A stretch of 64,000 nt of DNA from JADJSS01 sp046329815 (GCA_046329815.1 JAXLTY010000001.1:124001-188000); one strand, 5' to 3'. Shown: positions 51,982 through 61,100, counted from the stretch's first letter. Numbers and translations are program-made. Notes: generated by a model not told the origin, from the letters alone.

Positions 51982-52364
51982 GATGCAACCTTCTGTTCTT
52001 TTTCCCAAGCCATAAAGCGCTCAATTTCTTTATTCAGTGTTTTTACAAGGTAACCTAAAATAAAGATATCATCTATCTGGCCAATAATTGGAATAAAATC
52101 AGGAATCAGATCTAACGGATTTACAAAATAAATTAATGCTGCAACTACTGCTATGATTGACTTCGTAGAAATATTTTTATAATCGCCTTGCATCCACGCA
52201 CGCAACATACGCGCCAGTGCAATGATGCTATCCTGAATGCGATAGAATGCTTCTGTTGCTTCACCAATCTTCAAAAAAACCTGATCTAATAATTCAGAAA
52301 TCGCGGTTCCTGATGTAATTGTTCGTTCAGCATGTTTGTATAAGTTATCAAATATTTTTTGCAT
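51978..52364 (-). CDS. DUF1232 (YkvA-like) membrane protein
   Basis: The 128-residue paralogue of the preceding entry carries the same DUF1232 core (YFVNPLDLIPDFIPIIG, then QIDDIFIL) after an AVVAALIYF membrane segment. The N-terminus differs (MQKIFDNLYKHAERTITSG). It is first in the pair; the stop overlaps the next start, so the two proteins are made together and may form a heteromer. Role unknown. Confidence 0.8.
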   Translation of the reverse strand: MQKIFDNLYKHAERTITSGTAISELLDQVFLKIGEATEAFYRIQDSIIALARMLRAWMQGDYKNISTKSIIAVVAALIYFVNPLDLIPDFIPIIGQIDDIFILGYLVKTLNKEIERFMAWEKEQKVAS

Positions 52365-52430
52365 GATAATCTTCCGTTTGCGGGCACTAATTTAAACTAT
52401 ATCCATTAAAAAATCAGCCAAAATTACATT

Positions 52431-53561
52431 CTAACTCAATCTTTTTTTATAGTCTTCATAACCATAAGATTGTATTATTTCATAAATGCCATCTGATTTC
52501 AGTATTCCGATATCTGGTAAGTTAATTCCATTAAATGTGGTTGTTTTTACCATCGTATAATGTATCATATCGTCAAAGATAATCTTGTCTCCTACTTTTA
52601 GTTCATTTTCAAATTTCCATGTACCCATAAAATCGCCTGCAAGACAACTCATTCCACCTAGATTATATTCATATTTTCCATCTTCAGTAGTATTCAAAAC
52701 GGCAGGTTTATAAGGCATTTCCAAACAATCAGGCATGTGGCATGTAAATGAAACATCCAGCATGGCTGTCGGAAAATCGCCATTTGGTACAATATCTAAG
52801 ACCGTAGAAACTAAAACACCTGTTTGCCAGCCCACTGCGCTGCCTGGTTCTAAAATAATTTCCTGTATGTTCGGATATTTTGCTTTAAACTCTTTTAAAA
52901 TCTTTATCAAATGTTCCGGTTCATAATCTTTGCGTGTAATCAAATGTCCGCCGCCAAAATTCAACCATTTTGCCTGTTGAATTAATGGATGATATAAATT
53001 AACAAACGATTCCAAAACTCGTTCTAAAGTATGCGAAGTATTTTCGCATAACGCATGAAAATGAATTCCTTCAATTCCATCTGGTAACGTATCGCTCAAC
53101 AATTTTCGTGGAATACCTAAGCGCGAATTGGGTGAAGCAGGATTGTATAAATCCGTTTCAATTTCTGAATAACCCGGATTTACACGCAATCCGTATGAAA
53201 TTTCTGATTTCATTTTAGGTTTGTACCATTCATATTGCGACAAAGAATTGAATGTAATATGCGAAGAAATTTCCTGTATTTCGTCGAATTCGTTCGGCAC
53301 ATAAACCGGACAATACGTGTGCGCTTTCACATGCATTTCATCAAAAACCAATTTTGCTTCATGCAAAGAACTTGCCGTTGCGCCATGCAAATATTGTTTC
53401 ACCAAAGGAAATACTTTGTGAAACGAAAATCCTTTTAATGCGCAAATAATATGCACACCAGCTTCATCTTGCACATGTTTTAATAAAGAAAGATTATTTA
53501 ATAACTTTTCTTCTTCAAGCACATACGCAGGCGATGGAATTTGAGAATATTTTTCAAACAT
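52431..53561 (-). CDS. nspC: Carboxynorspermidine/carboxyspermidine decarboxylase
   Basis: The 376-residue protein is a fold-III PLP decarboxylase. Schiff-base K43 lies in ICALKGFSF, a glycine loop for PLP phosphate in LNFGGGHLI and EPGSAVGW, and active-site Cys in GGMSCLAGDFMG. SCLAGD is the mark of NspC rather than ornithine or diaminopimelate decarboxylases. It removes the carboxyl group from carboxy(nor)spermidine to give (nor)spermidine. Its dehydrogenase partner is encoded at 56202. It follows the adenine deaminase gene by 12 bp on the same strand. Confidence 0.9.
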   Translation of the reverse strand: MFEKYSQIPSPAYVLEEEKLLNNLSLLKHVQDEAGVHIICALKGFSFHKVFPLVKQYLHGATASSLHEAKLVFDEMHVKAHTYCPVYVPNEFDEIQEISSHITFNSLSQYEWYKPKMKSEISYGLRVNPGYSEIETDLYNPASPNSRLGIPRKLLSDTLPDGIEGIHFHALCENTSHTLERVLESFVNLYHPLIQQAKWLNFGGGHLITRKDYEPEHLIKILKEFKAKYPNIQEIILEPGSAVGWQTGVLVSTVLDIVPNGDFPTAMLDVSFTCHMPDCLEMPYKPAVLNTTEDGKYEYNLGGMSCLAGDFMGTWKFENELKVGDKIIFDDMIHYTMVKTTTFNGINLPDIGILKSDGIYEIIQSYGYEDYKKRLS

Positions 53562-53573
53562 AGGACGACAAAG

Positions 53574-55202
53574 TTAATCATCTGCTTCTAATCCGCAAAA
53601 TCTGAAGGTATCACCATTAAATAAACCTTTGTCGCTTAATTTCAGACTTGGAATGACCAACAATGCCATAAATGATAAAGACATAAACGGCGAATGTAAG
53701 GTGCAGCCAATTTCTTTTGCTGACTTTACTAAATCCAGGTATTTTTCGGCAACCACTTCGCAACTATCTGTGCTCATTAAGCCGGCAACTGGCAATGGCA
53801 ACACTTTAGCTTCATTGCCATCTGTAACAGACAAACCGCCTTTTTCTTGTATGATGACATTCACCGCGTTACACATGCTTTCATCATCAACACCAACAAC
53901 AATGATATTGTGCGAATCGTGTGCAACAGATGATGCCAGCGCGCCTTTTTTCAATCCAAAATTTTTTATGAAGGCAACAGCAATAGGTGCTTTATAATAA
54001 CGATTGACTACTGCAATTTTCAAGATATCATCTTCGATATTTGAAATCGCATTTCCGTTGACATCTTGTTTAATATTTCCGATATATGTTTTCGTTATCA
54101 ATTGTCCATCAATAACTTCTATTGCATTTATTTTTTGTGATGATAATTGAATTTCAAAATCTTGTGGTTTTTTAAAATCAATAGAGAAATTATTGATAAC
54201 TTTTTCTGATTGTGTTTCAATAAAACTAATTCCATTTCTTGCAACACAGTTTCCATCTATATATGTTTCCAGAATTTCAAAATCTTGTAAATTATTAATG
54301 ATGATAAAATCTGCAGCATCATTTTCTTTTAATAAACCAACGTCTAATTTGTAATGCAACACAGGATTGACACAAGCTGCTTGCAACACTTTAAACAAAT
54401 CAATTCCTTTCGCAATAGCTCGTTTTACTAATAGATTGATATGACCAAGCAACAAATCATCCGGATGTTTATCATCAGAACAAAACATAATTTCGTCCGG
54501 ATAATCATTCAGCAAATCAATTAATGCTTCAAATTTTTTTGCTGCACTTCCTTCGCGAATCAACACTTTCATGCCGTAATCTAATTTAAATTTTGCTTCT
54601 TCATACGTAAAACATTCATGGTCGGTAGAAATGCCTGCTGAAATATACTGAATGGCTTTCTCTCCCGATAAACCGGGCGCATGTCCATCCACCGGTTTGT
54701 TATATTTTTTAGCTACGACAATTTTATCCATCACCATTTTATCCTGAAATAAGACGCCGGGATAATTCATCATTTCTGCAAGGTATCTGATATCATCCAA
54801 AGCCATCAGTTCATCAATATCTTCGACCGTTACTTCTGCGCCTGCGGTTTCAAAACTCGTTGCAGGCACGCAAGATGGCGCGCCGAAATTAAATTTAAAC
54901 GGACATTTTATTCCGTTTTTAATCATATAATACACACCTTCTTTTCCTAATACATTGGCAATTTCGTGTGGATCAGAAACCGTTGCTACTGTTCCATGAA
55001 TAACAGCTTTCTTTGCAAATTCTGTCGGCACTAACATAGAACTTTCAATATGTACATGTGCGTCAATAAAACCAGGTAAAATATAAGTATCTACTACTTC
55101 ATCAATTTTTTCGATAGATTTTATCTTACCATTTTCTACAGTAATAATTGCAGGAAAGATTTCCTTGTGTTGTATGTTGATATAGTTGGATTTGATTTGC
55201 AT
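53574..55202 (-). CDS. ade: Adenine deaminase
   Basis: The 542-residue protein has the amidohydrolase metal site HVHIESSM (about 49-56), the following SDPHEIANV and PVDGHAPGLSG motifs, and MFCSDDKHPDD, all characteristic of bacterial Ade. The C-terminal half (VAHDSHNIIVVG; SCEVVAEKYLDL) is also of this family. It converts adenine to hypoxanthine and ammonia for purine salvage. It lies between nspC and a CPBP protease gene with no obvious pathway link. Confidence 0.92.
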   Translation of the reverse strand: MQIKSNYINIQHKEIFPAIITVENGKIKSIEKIDEVVDTYILPGFIDAHVHIESSMLVPTEFAKKAVIHGTVATVSDPHEIANVLGKEGVYYMIKNGIKCPFKFNFGAPSCVPATSFETAGAEVTVEDIDELMALDDIRYLAEMMNYPGVLFQDKMVMDKIVVAKKYNKPVDGHAPGLSGEKAIQYISAGISTDHECFTYEEAKFKLDYGMKVLIREGSAAKKFEALIDLLNDYPDEIMFCSDDKHPDDLLLGHINLLVKRAIAKGIDLFKVLQAACVNPVLHYKLDVGLLKENDAADFIIINNLQDFEILETYIDGNCVARNGISFIETQSEKVINNFSIDFKKPQDFEIQLSSQKINAIEVIDGQLITKTYIGNIKQDVNGNAISNIEDDILKIAVVNRYYKAPIAVAFIKNFGLKKGALASSVAHDSHNIIVVGVDDESMCNAVNVIIQEKGGLSVTDGNEAKVLPLPVAGLMSTDSCEVVAEKYLDLVKSAKEIGCTLHSPFMSLSFMALLVIPSLKLSDKGLFNGDTFRFCGLEADD

Positions 55203-55267
55203 AATTATTTTTTAAACCACAAAGTACACAAAGGTTTCTACACAGAGTACGCAAAGTTTTAAATAAA

Positions 55268-55299
55268 AAACTTCGCAAGTTTAGAAACTTACGAAGTTT
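55268..55299 (-). terminator. Terminator-like hairpin upstream of adenine deaminase gene
   Basis: AAACTTCGCAAGTTT and AAACTTACGAAGTTT are complementary except at one position, with a 2-base centre. On the minus strand it ends in TTTTTTATTT, so it would stop transcription from the CPBP gene at 55423. The neighbouring ACCACAAAGTACACAAAGG tract is a low-complexity motif common in Bacteroidota intergenic DNA. Confidence 0.6.
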
Positions 55300-55422
55300 A
55301 AAGATAATTATTTTATAAAGATTCTCCGCTACACTAAGAATGATAAGACGGTGCTAATTTCATTGAAAGAGAAATTAGAATTATTTTTAAAAACATCGTA
55401 TTTATTATTTTATAGTTAAATT

Positions 55423-56094
55423 CTACTTAAATATCAACGTTTCTAATTTTTGATAATATCCAAAATATAATATTGTAATTGCAGTCAAATTTATGAATCC
55501 ATGAGTTAATATTGAATACCACAAATTTTTATTAAAGACTAAAAAAATAATTCCTAATAGTAATCCTATTAATCCAGTACTGATAACTCCACTCCAACCT
55601 TGATAATAATGACAGAGTCCAAATAGAATTGATGTCGCCATTAATGCCAATATATCATTAACCTTGTTTTCTTTAAAGAAACTTGATATTCTTGTTAATA
55701 AGAATCCTCTAAATAAGACCTCTTCTAAAAATCCACCAAGTACAAAACCAATTAAAACCCAAATAAGATATTTGCTAAATGTGCTTAAATCAACCTTGGA
55801 TAAATCAATTTTAGAGTGAGTTATTTTTTCAATAATTGGATTAGAAATAATCTCTGTAGCCAATTCTATAAGTATGCCTAGAATTAAGCAAATGATAACT
55901 ATCGAAATTAAATTTTTTGGTCGCTTTAATCCTATAGAAGTCAACAATTCACTTCTATTTTTGCTTCGTCTTAAATATACAAAAACAATTACAAATGCTA
56001 ATATTACTCCATATTGTGGTATTCCAATTATAAATAGAATAGACAAGATTGTGATAAGTGTTTCTATTTTTTTTGTTGTAAGATTTCCAAACAT
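55423..56094 (-). CDS. CPBP-family intramembrane glutamic endopeptidase
   Basis: The 223-residue polytopic membrane protein has about seven helices. The CPBP/Abi motif 1 EEVLFRGFLL (about 124-133) supplies the catalytic glutamates and motif 2 LCHYYQGW (about 160-167) the histidine. The family includes CAAX prenyl-endopeptidase homologues and bacteriocin immunity proteins. No bacteriocin gene is adjacent. It is monocistronic, and more AT-rich than its neighbours. Confidence 0.85.
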   Translation of the reverse strand: MFGNLTTKKIETLITILSILFIIGIPQYGVILAFVIVFVYLRRSKNRSELLTSIGLKRPKNLISIVIICLILGILIELATEIISNPIIEKITHSKIDLSKVDLSTFSKYLIWVLIGFVLGGFLEEVLFRGFLLTRISSFFKENKVNDILALMATSILFGLCHYYQGWSGVISTGLIGLLLGIIFLVFNKNLWYSILTHGFINLTAITILYFGYYQKLETLIFK

Positions 56095-56201
56095 CTTATT
56101 TCTTCTTTTTAATATACAATCATAATCTTTTTATGTATGCTACAATAATTTATTAATGCATACATTACGGTAAAGTTTAAAATAATTATTTTTAGTTGCT
56201 G

Positions 56202-57404
56202 TTAATACTCATGCGGCAATACCGGATTGATTTCTTCGTGCCATGGCAAACCATAACCACCAATTTGCGACATGAATGGATCCGGATCCATTTCTTCTGT
56301 ATTGTAAACACCTGGTTTCATCCAAATGCCTTCTAACATTAACTTTGCACCTAACATTGCAGGAACACCTGTTGTATAACTTACACCTTGCGCTTTCGCA
56401 TCGTTGTAAGCATCCTGATGCTTGCAGTTGTTCCAAATAAAGTATGTTTTATCTTTTCCATCTTTAATACCTTTTATCTGGCAGCCAATAGAGGTTTCGC
56501 CTGAATAATTTTCACCTAAAGAACCTGGTTCAGGCAATAATGCTTTTAAGAATTCTATCGGAACAATTTCTCTGCCTTGGAACATGATTGGTTTGATAGA
56601 TGTAATACCGATATTTTGCATTACTTCTAAATGTTTCAGATATTGAGCACCAAATGTCATCCAAAAACGCGCGCGTTTGATGGTTGGGAAATTTTTTACT
56701 AAAGATTCTAATTCTTCGTGATATAATAAATAGGATTCTTTTGGACCAATGTTTGGATATTCGATTGGTTTATGAATGGACATTGCAGGAATGATTTTCC
56801 ATTCGCCATTTTCCCAATATTTTCCGTCTTGTGTGATTTCTCTGATGTTAATTTCAGGATTGAAATTCGTTGCAAAAGCTTGTCCGTGATCACCTGCATT
56901 ACAGTCAACAATATCCAAATAATGGATTTCATCAAAGTGATGTTTAGCAGCATGTGCTACATAAATCTGCGACTGACCAGGATCAAATCCACAACCTAAC
57001 AATGCCATGATACCTTTTTCTTTGAAACGCTCCTGATAAGCCCATTGCCATGAGTATTCAAACTTTGCTTCGTCTTTAGGTTCGTAGTTGGCAGTATCTA
57101 AATAATGAACACCGGTTTCTAAACAAGCATCCATAATTGTCAAATCCTGATAAGGTAATGCAATATTCATCACCAAATCCGGTTTGAATTGATTGATTAA
57201 AGCAACAATTTCCGGAACATTATCCGCATCTAAAGCAGCGGTTTCTATTTTCATATTTTTTATGTCGACGGCAATCGCATCACATTTAGATTTGGTGCGA
57301 CTTGCCAACATGATATGACTAAAAACTTCAGGTACGGCTGCACATTTGCGCACTACTACATTGCCAACGCCACCTGCACCAATAATTAGAACTCTTTTTC
57401 CCAT
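56202..57404 (-). CDS. Saccharopine dehydrogenase-like carboxynorspermidine dehydrogenase
   Basis: The 400-residue protein has an N-terminal Rossmann domain (VLIIGAGGVGNVVVRKC), a catalytic-domain HYLDTANYEPKDEAKFEY segment and a SQIGGYGLPWHE end, as in CANSDH/CASDH. These enzymes condense aspartate semialdehyde with diaminopropane or putrescine, using NADPH, to give carboxy(nor)spermidine. The presence of nspC 2.6 kb away supports this over a lysine-pathway role. It is monocistronic. Confidence 0.85.
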   Translation of the reverse strand: MGKRVLIIGAGGVGNVVVRKCAAVPEVFSHIMLASRTKSKCDAIAVDIKNMKIETAALDADNVPEIVALINQFKPDLVMNIALPYQDLTIMDACLETGVHYLDTANYEPKDEAKFEYSWQWAYQERFKEKGIMALLGCGFDPGQSQIYVAHAAKHHFDEIHYLDIVDCNAGDHGQAFATNFNPEINIREITQDGKYWENGEWKIIPAMSIHKPIEYPNIGPKESYLLYHEELESLVKNFPTIKRARFWMTFGAQYLKHLEVMQNIGITSIKPIMFQGREIVPIEFLKALLPEPGSLGENYSGETSIGCQIKGIKDGKDKTYFIWNNCKHQDAYNDAKAQGVSYTTGVPAMLGAKLMLEGIWMKPGVYNTEEMDPDPFMSQIGGYGLPWHEEINPVLPHEY

Positions 57405-57513
57405 TTTTAATGAATTATTGAATTTGTGAGTTAATGAATTTAAAAATTAGTACAAATGTACAAAAAGCGGAAAAAGTTCCTGAATTAATTTATGATTATT
57501 GATTTATAGTAAA

Positions 57514-58101
57514 TTATTTTTGAATTGTATCAGTCGGAGCAATCATAATTCCTGTTGTATAAACTTGATTAATAACATCTTCTTGCTGCGTCTGCGTTAT
57601 TGGTTTATTTACTTTCACTACTTTTTTTGATTTAACAGAATCACTAGGTTTAATGCAAATATTTCCAAGAATCTCATTCGCAATTGTATCAGGTATTATA
57701 ACTGTATCGCCCAAAATTGAACTATTTATTACCGGTTTTTGAGCAGAATCTATAACTTCAATTTCACCAACAGTTCTTCCTGAATTGGATTTGCAGGAAA
57801 CCAAACCAAAAGAAGTAAATGTAATTAACAAAGCTATGGCAAAATATTTTCTAAAAGATAAATTAGTAGGAATGGTTGCTAAATTAATTTCCAGTTTTTC
57901 AGGTTGATATAATTGTTCGTTTCTGAAATGTCCGCAGGTTTTTTGGTGTTGATGTTGCTGCAAATAATGGATCATTTCAGCATCGCTCATTTTAGTAAAG
58001 TCAACGACTACTTTGGCGCAGACATCGCAATGACGACCTTTTTCATTTTCAGTCATGGCGTTCCAGTCTTCATGGCAAGGTTGTGGTATGTATGGTTTCA
58101 T
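57514..58101 (-). CDS. Membrane-anchored protein with Cys/His-rich N-terminal domain, duplicate A
   Basis: The 195-residue protein shares a highly similar first 65 residues with its upstream neighbour (58103): MKPYIPQPCHEDWNAMTENE, GRHCDVCAKVVVDFT and KTCGHFRNEQL. The cysteine/histidine pattern (C9, H10, H, C, C, C, H) suggests zinc or heme binding. A single membrane helix or lipobox-like segment follows (FAIALLITFTSFGLVSC, about 90-106), then a variable periplasmic tail. This domain is a known Bacteroidota-specific unit of unknown function. It follows its paralogue by 1 bp. Confidence 0.65.
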   Translation of the reverse strand: MKPYIPQPCHEDWNAMTENEKGRHCDVCAKVVVDFTKMSDAEMIHYLQQHQHQKTCGHFRNEQLYQPEKLEINLATIPTNLSFRKYFAIALLITFTSFGLVSCKSNSGRTVGEIEVIDSAQKPVINSSILGDTVIIPDTIANEILGNICIKPSDSVKSKKVVKVNKPITQTQQEDVINQVYTTGIMIAPTDTIQK

Positions 58102-58102
58102 A

Positions 58103-58639
58103 TTACTTATCTTTTTTTGCTGGTTTATTACAATTCTGATTGTTTCTTAACGAATCTGAAACCAGTACAACTTCACCATTTTTAGGATCAAATTGATTAG
58201 TATCTATTTTAACATTACCATCTGCTAAATTTGAATGTAAACTGTCACTCGCTTTCGTTTGCGTGCTGTCAATTATTGCAATAACACCCATCGTTTGTTG
58301 CTCGCTGTCATCCACTTTTGCCTTTCCCATACAGGAAACAAAAAAGATCGAACTAAAAAATGAAATAAAACAAGCTAATAACAAACTCTTGAATGGAATC
58401 GTTTTAGGCAATTTTGCCAGATCAATCTCAATCTTTTGTTTTTGAGAAAGTTGATTTGAACGAAAATGTCCGCAGGTTTTTTGCTGCGCGTGTTGCTGCA
58501 AATAATCAACCACTTCTGCATCACTCATGTTTGTAAAATCTACTACTACTTTGGAACAAACGTCACAATGACGGCCTTTTTCATTTTCAGTCATGGCGTT
58601 CCAGTCTTCATGACATGGTTGTGGTATGTATGGTTTCAT
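58103..58639 (-). CDS. Membrane-anchored protein with Cys/His-rich N-terminal domain, duplicate B
   Basis: The 178-residue paralogue of 57514-58101 has the same start (MKPYIPQPCHEDWNAMTENE) and GRHCDVCSKVVVDFT, KTCGHFRSNQL. Its anchor is LLLACFISFFSSIFFVSC (about 87-104), with a different tail (VIAIIDSTQTKASDSL and on). The DNA coding the first ~60 residues is nearly identical between the two genes while the tails are not alignable. Operon partner of duplicate A; function unknown. Confidence 0.65.
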   Translation of the reverse strand: MKPYIPQPCHEDWNAMTENEKGRHCDVCSKVVVDFTNMSDAEVVDYLQQHAQQKTCGHFRSNQLSQKQKIEIDLAKLPKTIPFKSLLLACFISFFSSIFFVSCMGKAKVDDSEQQTMGVIAIIDSTQTKASDSLHSNLADGNVKIDTNQFDPKNGEVVLVSDSLRNNQNCNKPAKKDK

Positions 58640-58726
58640 GTGTGGTTGGTTTATTAAGATTAAACTTAAATCTTAAATTTCACAAATGCAACCATGTTGC
58701 GTTAATAAATGTTAGGATTTATAAAC

Positions 58727-59218
58727 TTAAAAGAGTGTGCTTACACCATTGACCATTTTTGCTTCGTGTTCAAGCAGCCATTGTTTGCGCCACAAACCAC
58801 CTGCATAACCAACTAATTTCCCGTCGTTACCAATCACACGATGACAAGGAACAATAATAGCAAAAGGATTTTTGCCGTTGGCAGTTCCGGCTGCACGAAT
58901 ACATTTTGCATCGCCTAAATTCTTCGCCAGTTGCAAATACGAAATAGTTTTTCCGATAGATATATTTTGTAATTCTGTCCAGACTTTATTTTGAAAATCT
59001 GTACCATTAAAATTTATTGTAGTATCAAATAATTTACGTTCTGCTTTAAAGTATTCTTCTAATTGTTGTTTGCAGTTAGTAGAAATTTCATTTTCATTAA
59101 TGCTTTTATTTTCAATCTCATCATCTTTAAATGAAACAGCTAAAACACTATTTTCATCGGCAATAATTTCAACTATACCAATTGGTGTTTGTAAATATGA
59201 ATTGAAAAAATGATTCAT
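58727..59218 (-). CDS. ogt: Methylated-DNA-protein-cysteine S-methyltransferase (Ogt/MGMT)
   Basis: The 163-residue protein has the suicidal acceptor cysteine C125 in IVPCHRVIG, a conserved DNA-recognition segment RAAGTANGKNPFAI and the YLQLAKNLGD helix. It repairs O6-alkylguanine by irreversible transfer of the alkyl group to C125. It is the last gene of an apparent unit (acyltransferase, epimerase, ogt) with a 41-bp gap. Confidence 0.93.
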   Translation of the reverse strand: MNHFFNSYLQTPIGIVEIIADENSVLAVSFKDDEIENKSINENEISTNCKQQLEEYFKAERKLFDTTINFNGTDFQNKVWTELQNISIGKTISYLQLAKNLGDAKCIRAAGTANGKNPFAIIVPCHRVIGNDGKLVGYAGGLWRKQWLLEHEAKMVNGVSTLF

Positions 59219-59259
59219 AAAATGAATAGATTGCTTCTCTGCATTTGCAATTACATTGA

Positions 59260-60192
59260 TTATTTCAAACTTCTGTAATAGGTAAAAATATCTTCCAGTG
59301 TTTTCTTAGGTTTGAAGTCAAACGTCTTGGCAAACAAACTGCCATCGATGATCACCGGATATTTGAAATAATTAATTAAATATGGCGGAAATGACTTCCA
59401 TTTTAAAAATTTAGCAATTGCTTCCGTTAATGAAGGTGGCACCGATGGAATTTGAATTGGTGTTGCTCCGGATGCTTTGATAGCGTCCTGGAAACCAACA
59501 TAATCATCAGGTGCAACATTGTAAACGCCAGGTATATTTTTTTCAAAAGCTGTGCAAATCGCATCGCGCATATCATCAATGTGAATGAACTGCATCAACG
59601 GCGAAAAACCCCAAAGTACCGGCGAACGTTTTTCTGATAACAATAATGAAAATGTATTTCGAACGCCAGGTCCGGCAATATTACAAGGTCGCAACACGGT
59701 AATATGCAATTCAGGATGTTTGTATAAATAGATCGATGATAAATTTTCCAACTCGACAGAATCCACCAAATCCATCGTTAATTCAGATGCTTTTAATGGT
59801 GTGGTTTCGTCCAACAAAGATGGATTATAAGGCGATGCACCATACACGAAATATGTTGACATCACCAGTGTTTTCGGCACATTGTATTTCCGTGCCAAGT
59901 CTAATAATTTACGTGTACCAATTACATTCGCATTATAACGCGTGAAACGATTCAATTCCTGCGCTGAGATTCTTCCTAAATGAATGATGCCTTCGAATTC
60001 GTGTTCACGAAAAATATCTTCGAAAATTCGTTTGTTAAAATCAATTTTATAGCTTTCAACAGGAATACCTAAATCTACTTTTGTACGAAAATCGATAGCG
60101 ATGACTTTGTAATCTTTTTTCAGTTTGTCGATTACTTTTTTAGCCAACGCACCTGCTGCACCTGTTACTAATATTTTCTTTTTCGGCTCCAT
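59260..60192 (-). CDS. NAD-dependent epimerase/dehydratase (extended SDR)
   Basis: The 310-residue protein has the Rossmann cofactor loop VTGAAGALAKKVIDKL (9-24), D at the NAD-specific turn (IAIDFR), GIIHLGR near 69-75, and Tyr in STYFVYGAS, as in extended SDRs acting on nucleotide sugars. The canonical YxxxK is not obvious: Y is present but the Lys three residues on is absent (YFVYG, then ASP), so catalysis may be atypical or the role may be a reductase. It lies between a PlsC-like acyltransferase and ogt. Confidence 0.75.
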   Translation of the reverse strand: MEPKKKILVTGAAGALAKKVIDKLKKDYKVIAIDFRTKVDLGIPVESYKIDFNKRIFEDIFREHEFEGIIHLGRISAQELNRFTRYNANVIGTRKLLDLARKYNVPKTLVMSTYFVYGASPYNPSLLDETTPLKASELTMDLVDSVELENLSSIYLYKHPELHITVLRPCNIAGPGVRNTFSLLLSEKRSPVLWGFSPLMQFIHIDDMRDAICTAFEKNIPGVYNVAPDDYVGFQDAIKASGATPIQIPSVPPSLTEAIAKFLKWKSFPPYLINYFKYPVIIDGSLFAKTFDFKPKKTLEDIFTYYRSLK

Positions 60193-60197
60193 GAATA

Positions 60198-60232
60198 TGA
60201 TTTACAATTAACGATGTACAATTTATGATTTA
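60198..60232. repeat. Heptanucleotide tandem repeat upstream of the epimerase
   Basis: Five 7-mers (TGATTTA, CAATTAA, CGATGTA, CAATTTA, TGATTTA) occupy the gap between the epimerase start (60192) and the acyltransferase stop (60255). Confidence 0.75.
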
Positions 60233-60254
60233 TATAGCAAGTAAAAATTAATTA

Positions 60255-61100
60255 TTACTTCTGCTTTGTTTGTTTTTGTTCGTTTTTTTCTGCTTCGCGT
60301 TTTTCCAGACCAATTTTAATCAATTTACTGATCTCTGCTTTTACTTCATCAACGCGTTCTTTGATATCACTTTCTTTATAAACATCATTTTTAAAATGCA
60401 TCGGCTTGCCAAAATATAAATATACTTTTGACGGAAAAATCCATGGCAAAACCAGCGGCGCAACCGGCATACCTAATGCCTTTGCTATCGGTTTTAAATC
60501 AGCGTATGAACGAATCGTTTCTTCCATACCAATAACCGCCACAGGAATGATCGGTGCATGATGCTTCATCGCTAAATGCATAAAACCGGTACCAAAGCGT
60601 TGCAACTGGTATTTATGTTTGTACAGTTTATTAGAACCGCGTACGCCTTCCGGAAAAACCACCACCGCTTCTTCATTGTCCAGCATACGCTCGCAATTCA
60701 CCGGATCGCCGATAACAGCGCCAACCGAACTCAGCCAGTTTCCGATAAATGGTACAGACGGCAAAAAGCGTTCAACCATAGCTTTCGGTGCGCGCGGTCC
60801 GTTTGGATTGGTCACCAATGCATAACCGATCAGCATACCGTCAAAAGGCAATTGTCCGCTGTGATTCGGAATGATCAGGCAACGACCTTCTTTCGGAATA
60901 TTTTCCAAACCAAATGCTTCTACTTTATAAAATGAATCGTACAAAAATTTCGTCAGACGCATATTCGATTTCATATTTTTAATATTGAAACCCCATGCAT
61001 CAAACCCTTGTGAACCTACTTTATTTGGAAAAACATTTACCAGTTCGTCCATTTCATCCTGCTTTAGAACCTTATCAATAATAGTTTTTTGTTTTGCCAT
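60255..61100 (-). CDS. PlsC-like lysophospholipid acyltransferase-family protein
   Basis: The 281-residue protein has the acyltransferase motifs NHSGQLPFDG (79-88) and FPEGVRGS (149-156). The usual motif is H-x4-D, whereas here H80 and D87 are separated by six residues; some lysophospholipid acyltransferase relatives share this. There is no clear membrane helix beyond a short hydrophobic stretch near 113-132. The lysine-rich C-terminus (KREAEKNEQKQTKQK) is basic. It probably transfers acyl groups in lipid synthesis. First gene of the epimerase/ogt unit. Confidence 0.8.
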   Translation of the reverse strand: MAKQKTIIDKVLKQDEMDELVNVFPNKVGSQGFDAWGFNIKNMKSNMRLTKFLYDSFYKVEAFGLENIPKEGRCLIIPNHSGQLPFDGMLIGYALVTNPNGPRAPKAMVERFLPSVPFIGNWLSSVGAVIGDPVNCERMLDNEEAVVVFPEGVRGSNKLYKHKYQLQRFGTGFMHLAMKHHAPIIPVAVIGMEETIRSYADLKPIAKALGMPVAPLVLPWIFPSKVYLYFGKPMHFKNDVYKESDIKERVDEVKAEISKLIKIGLEKREAEKNEQKQTKQK

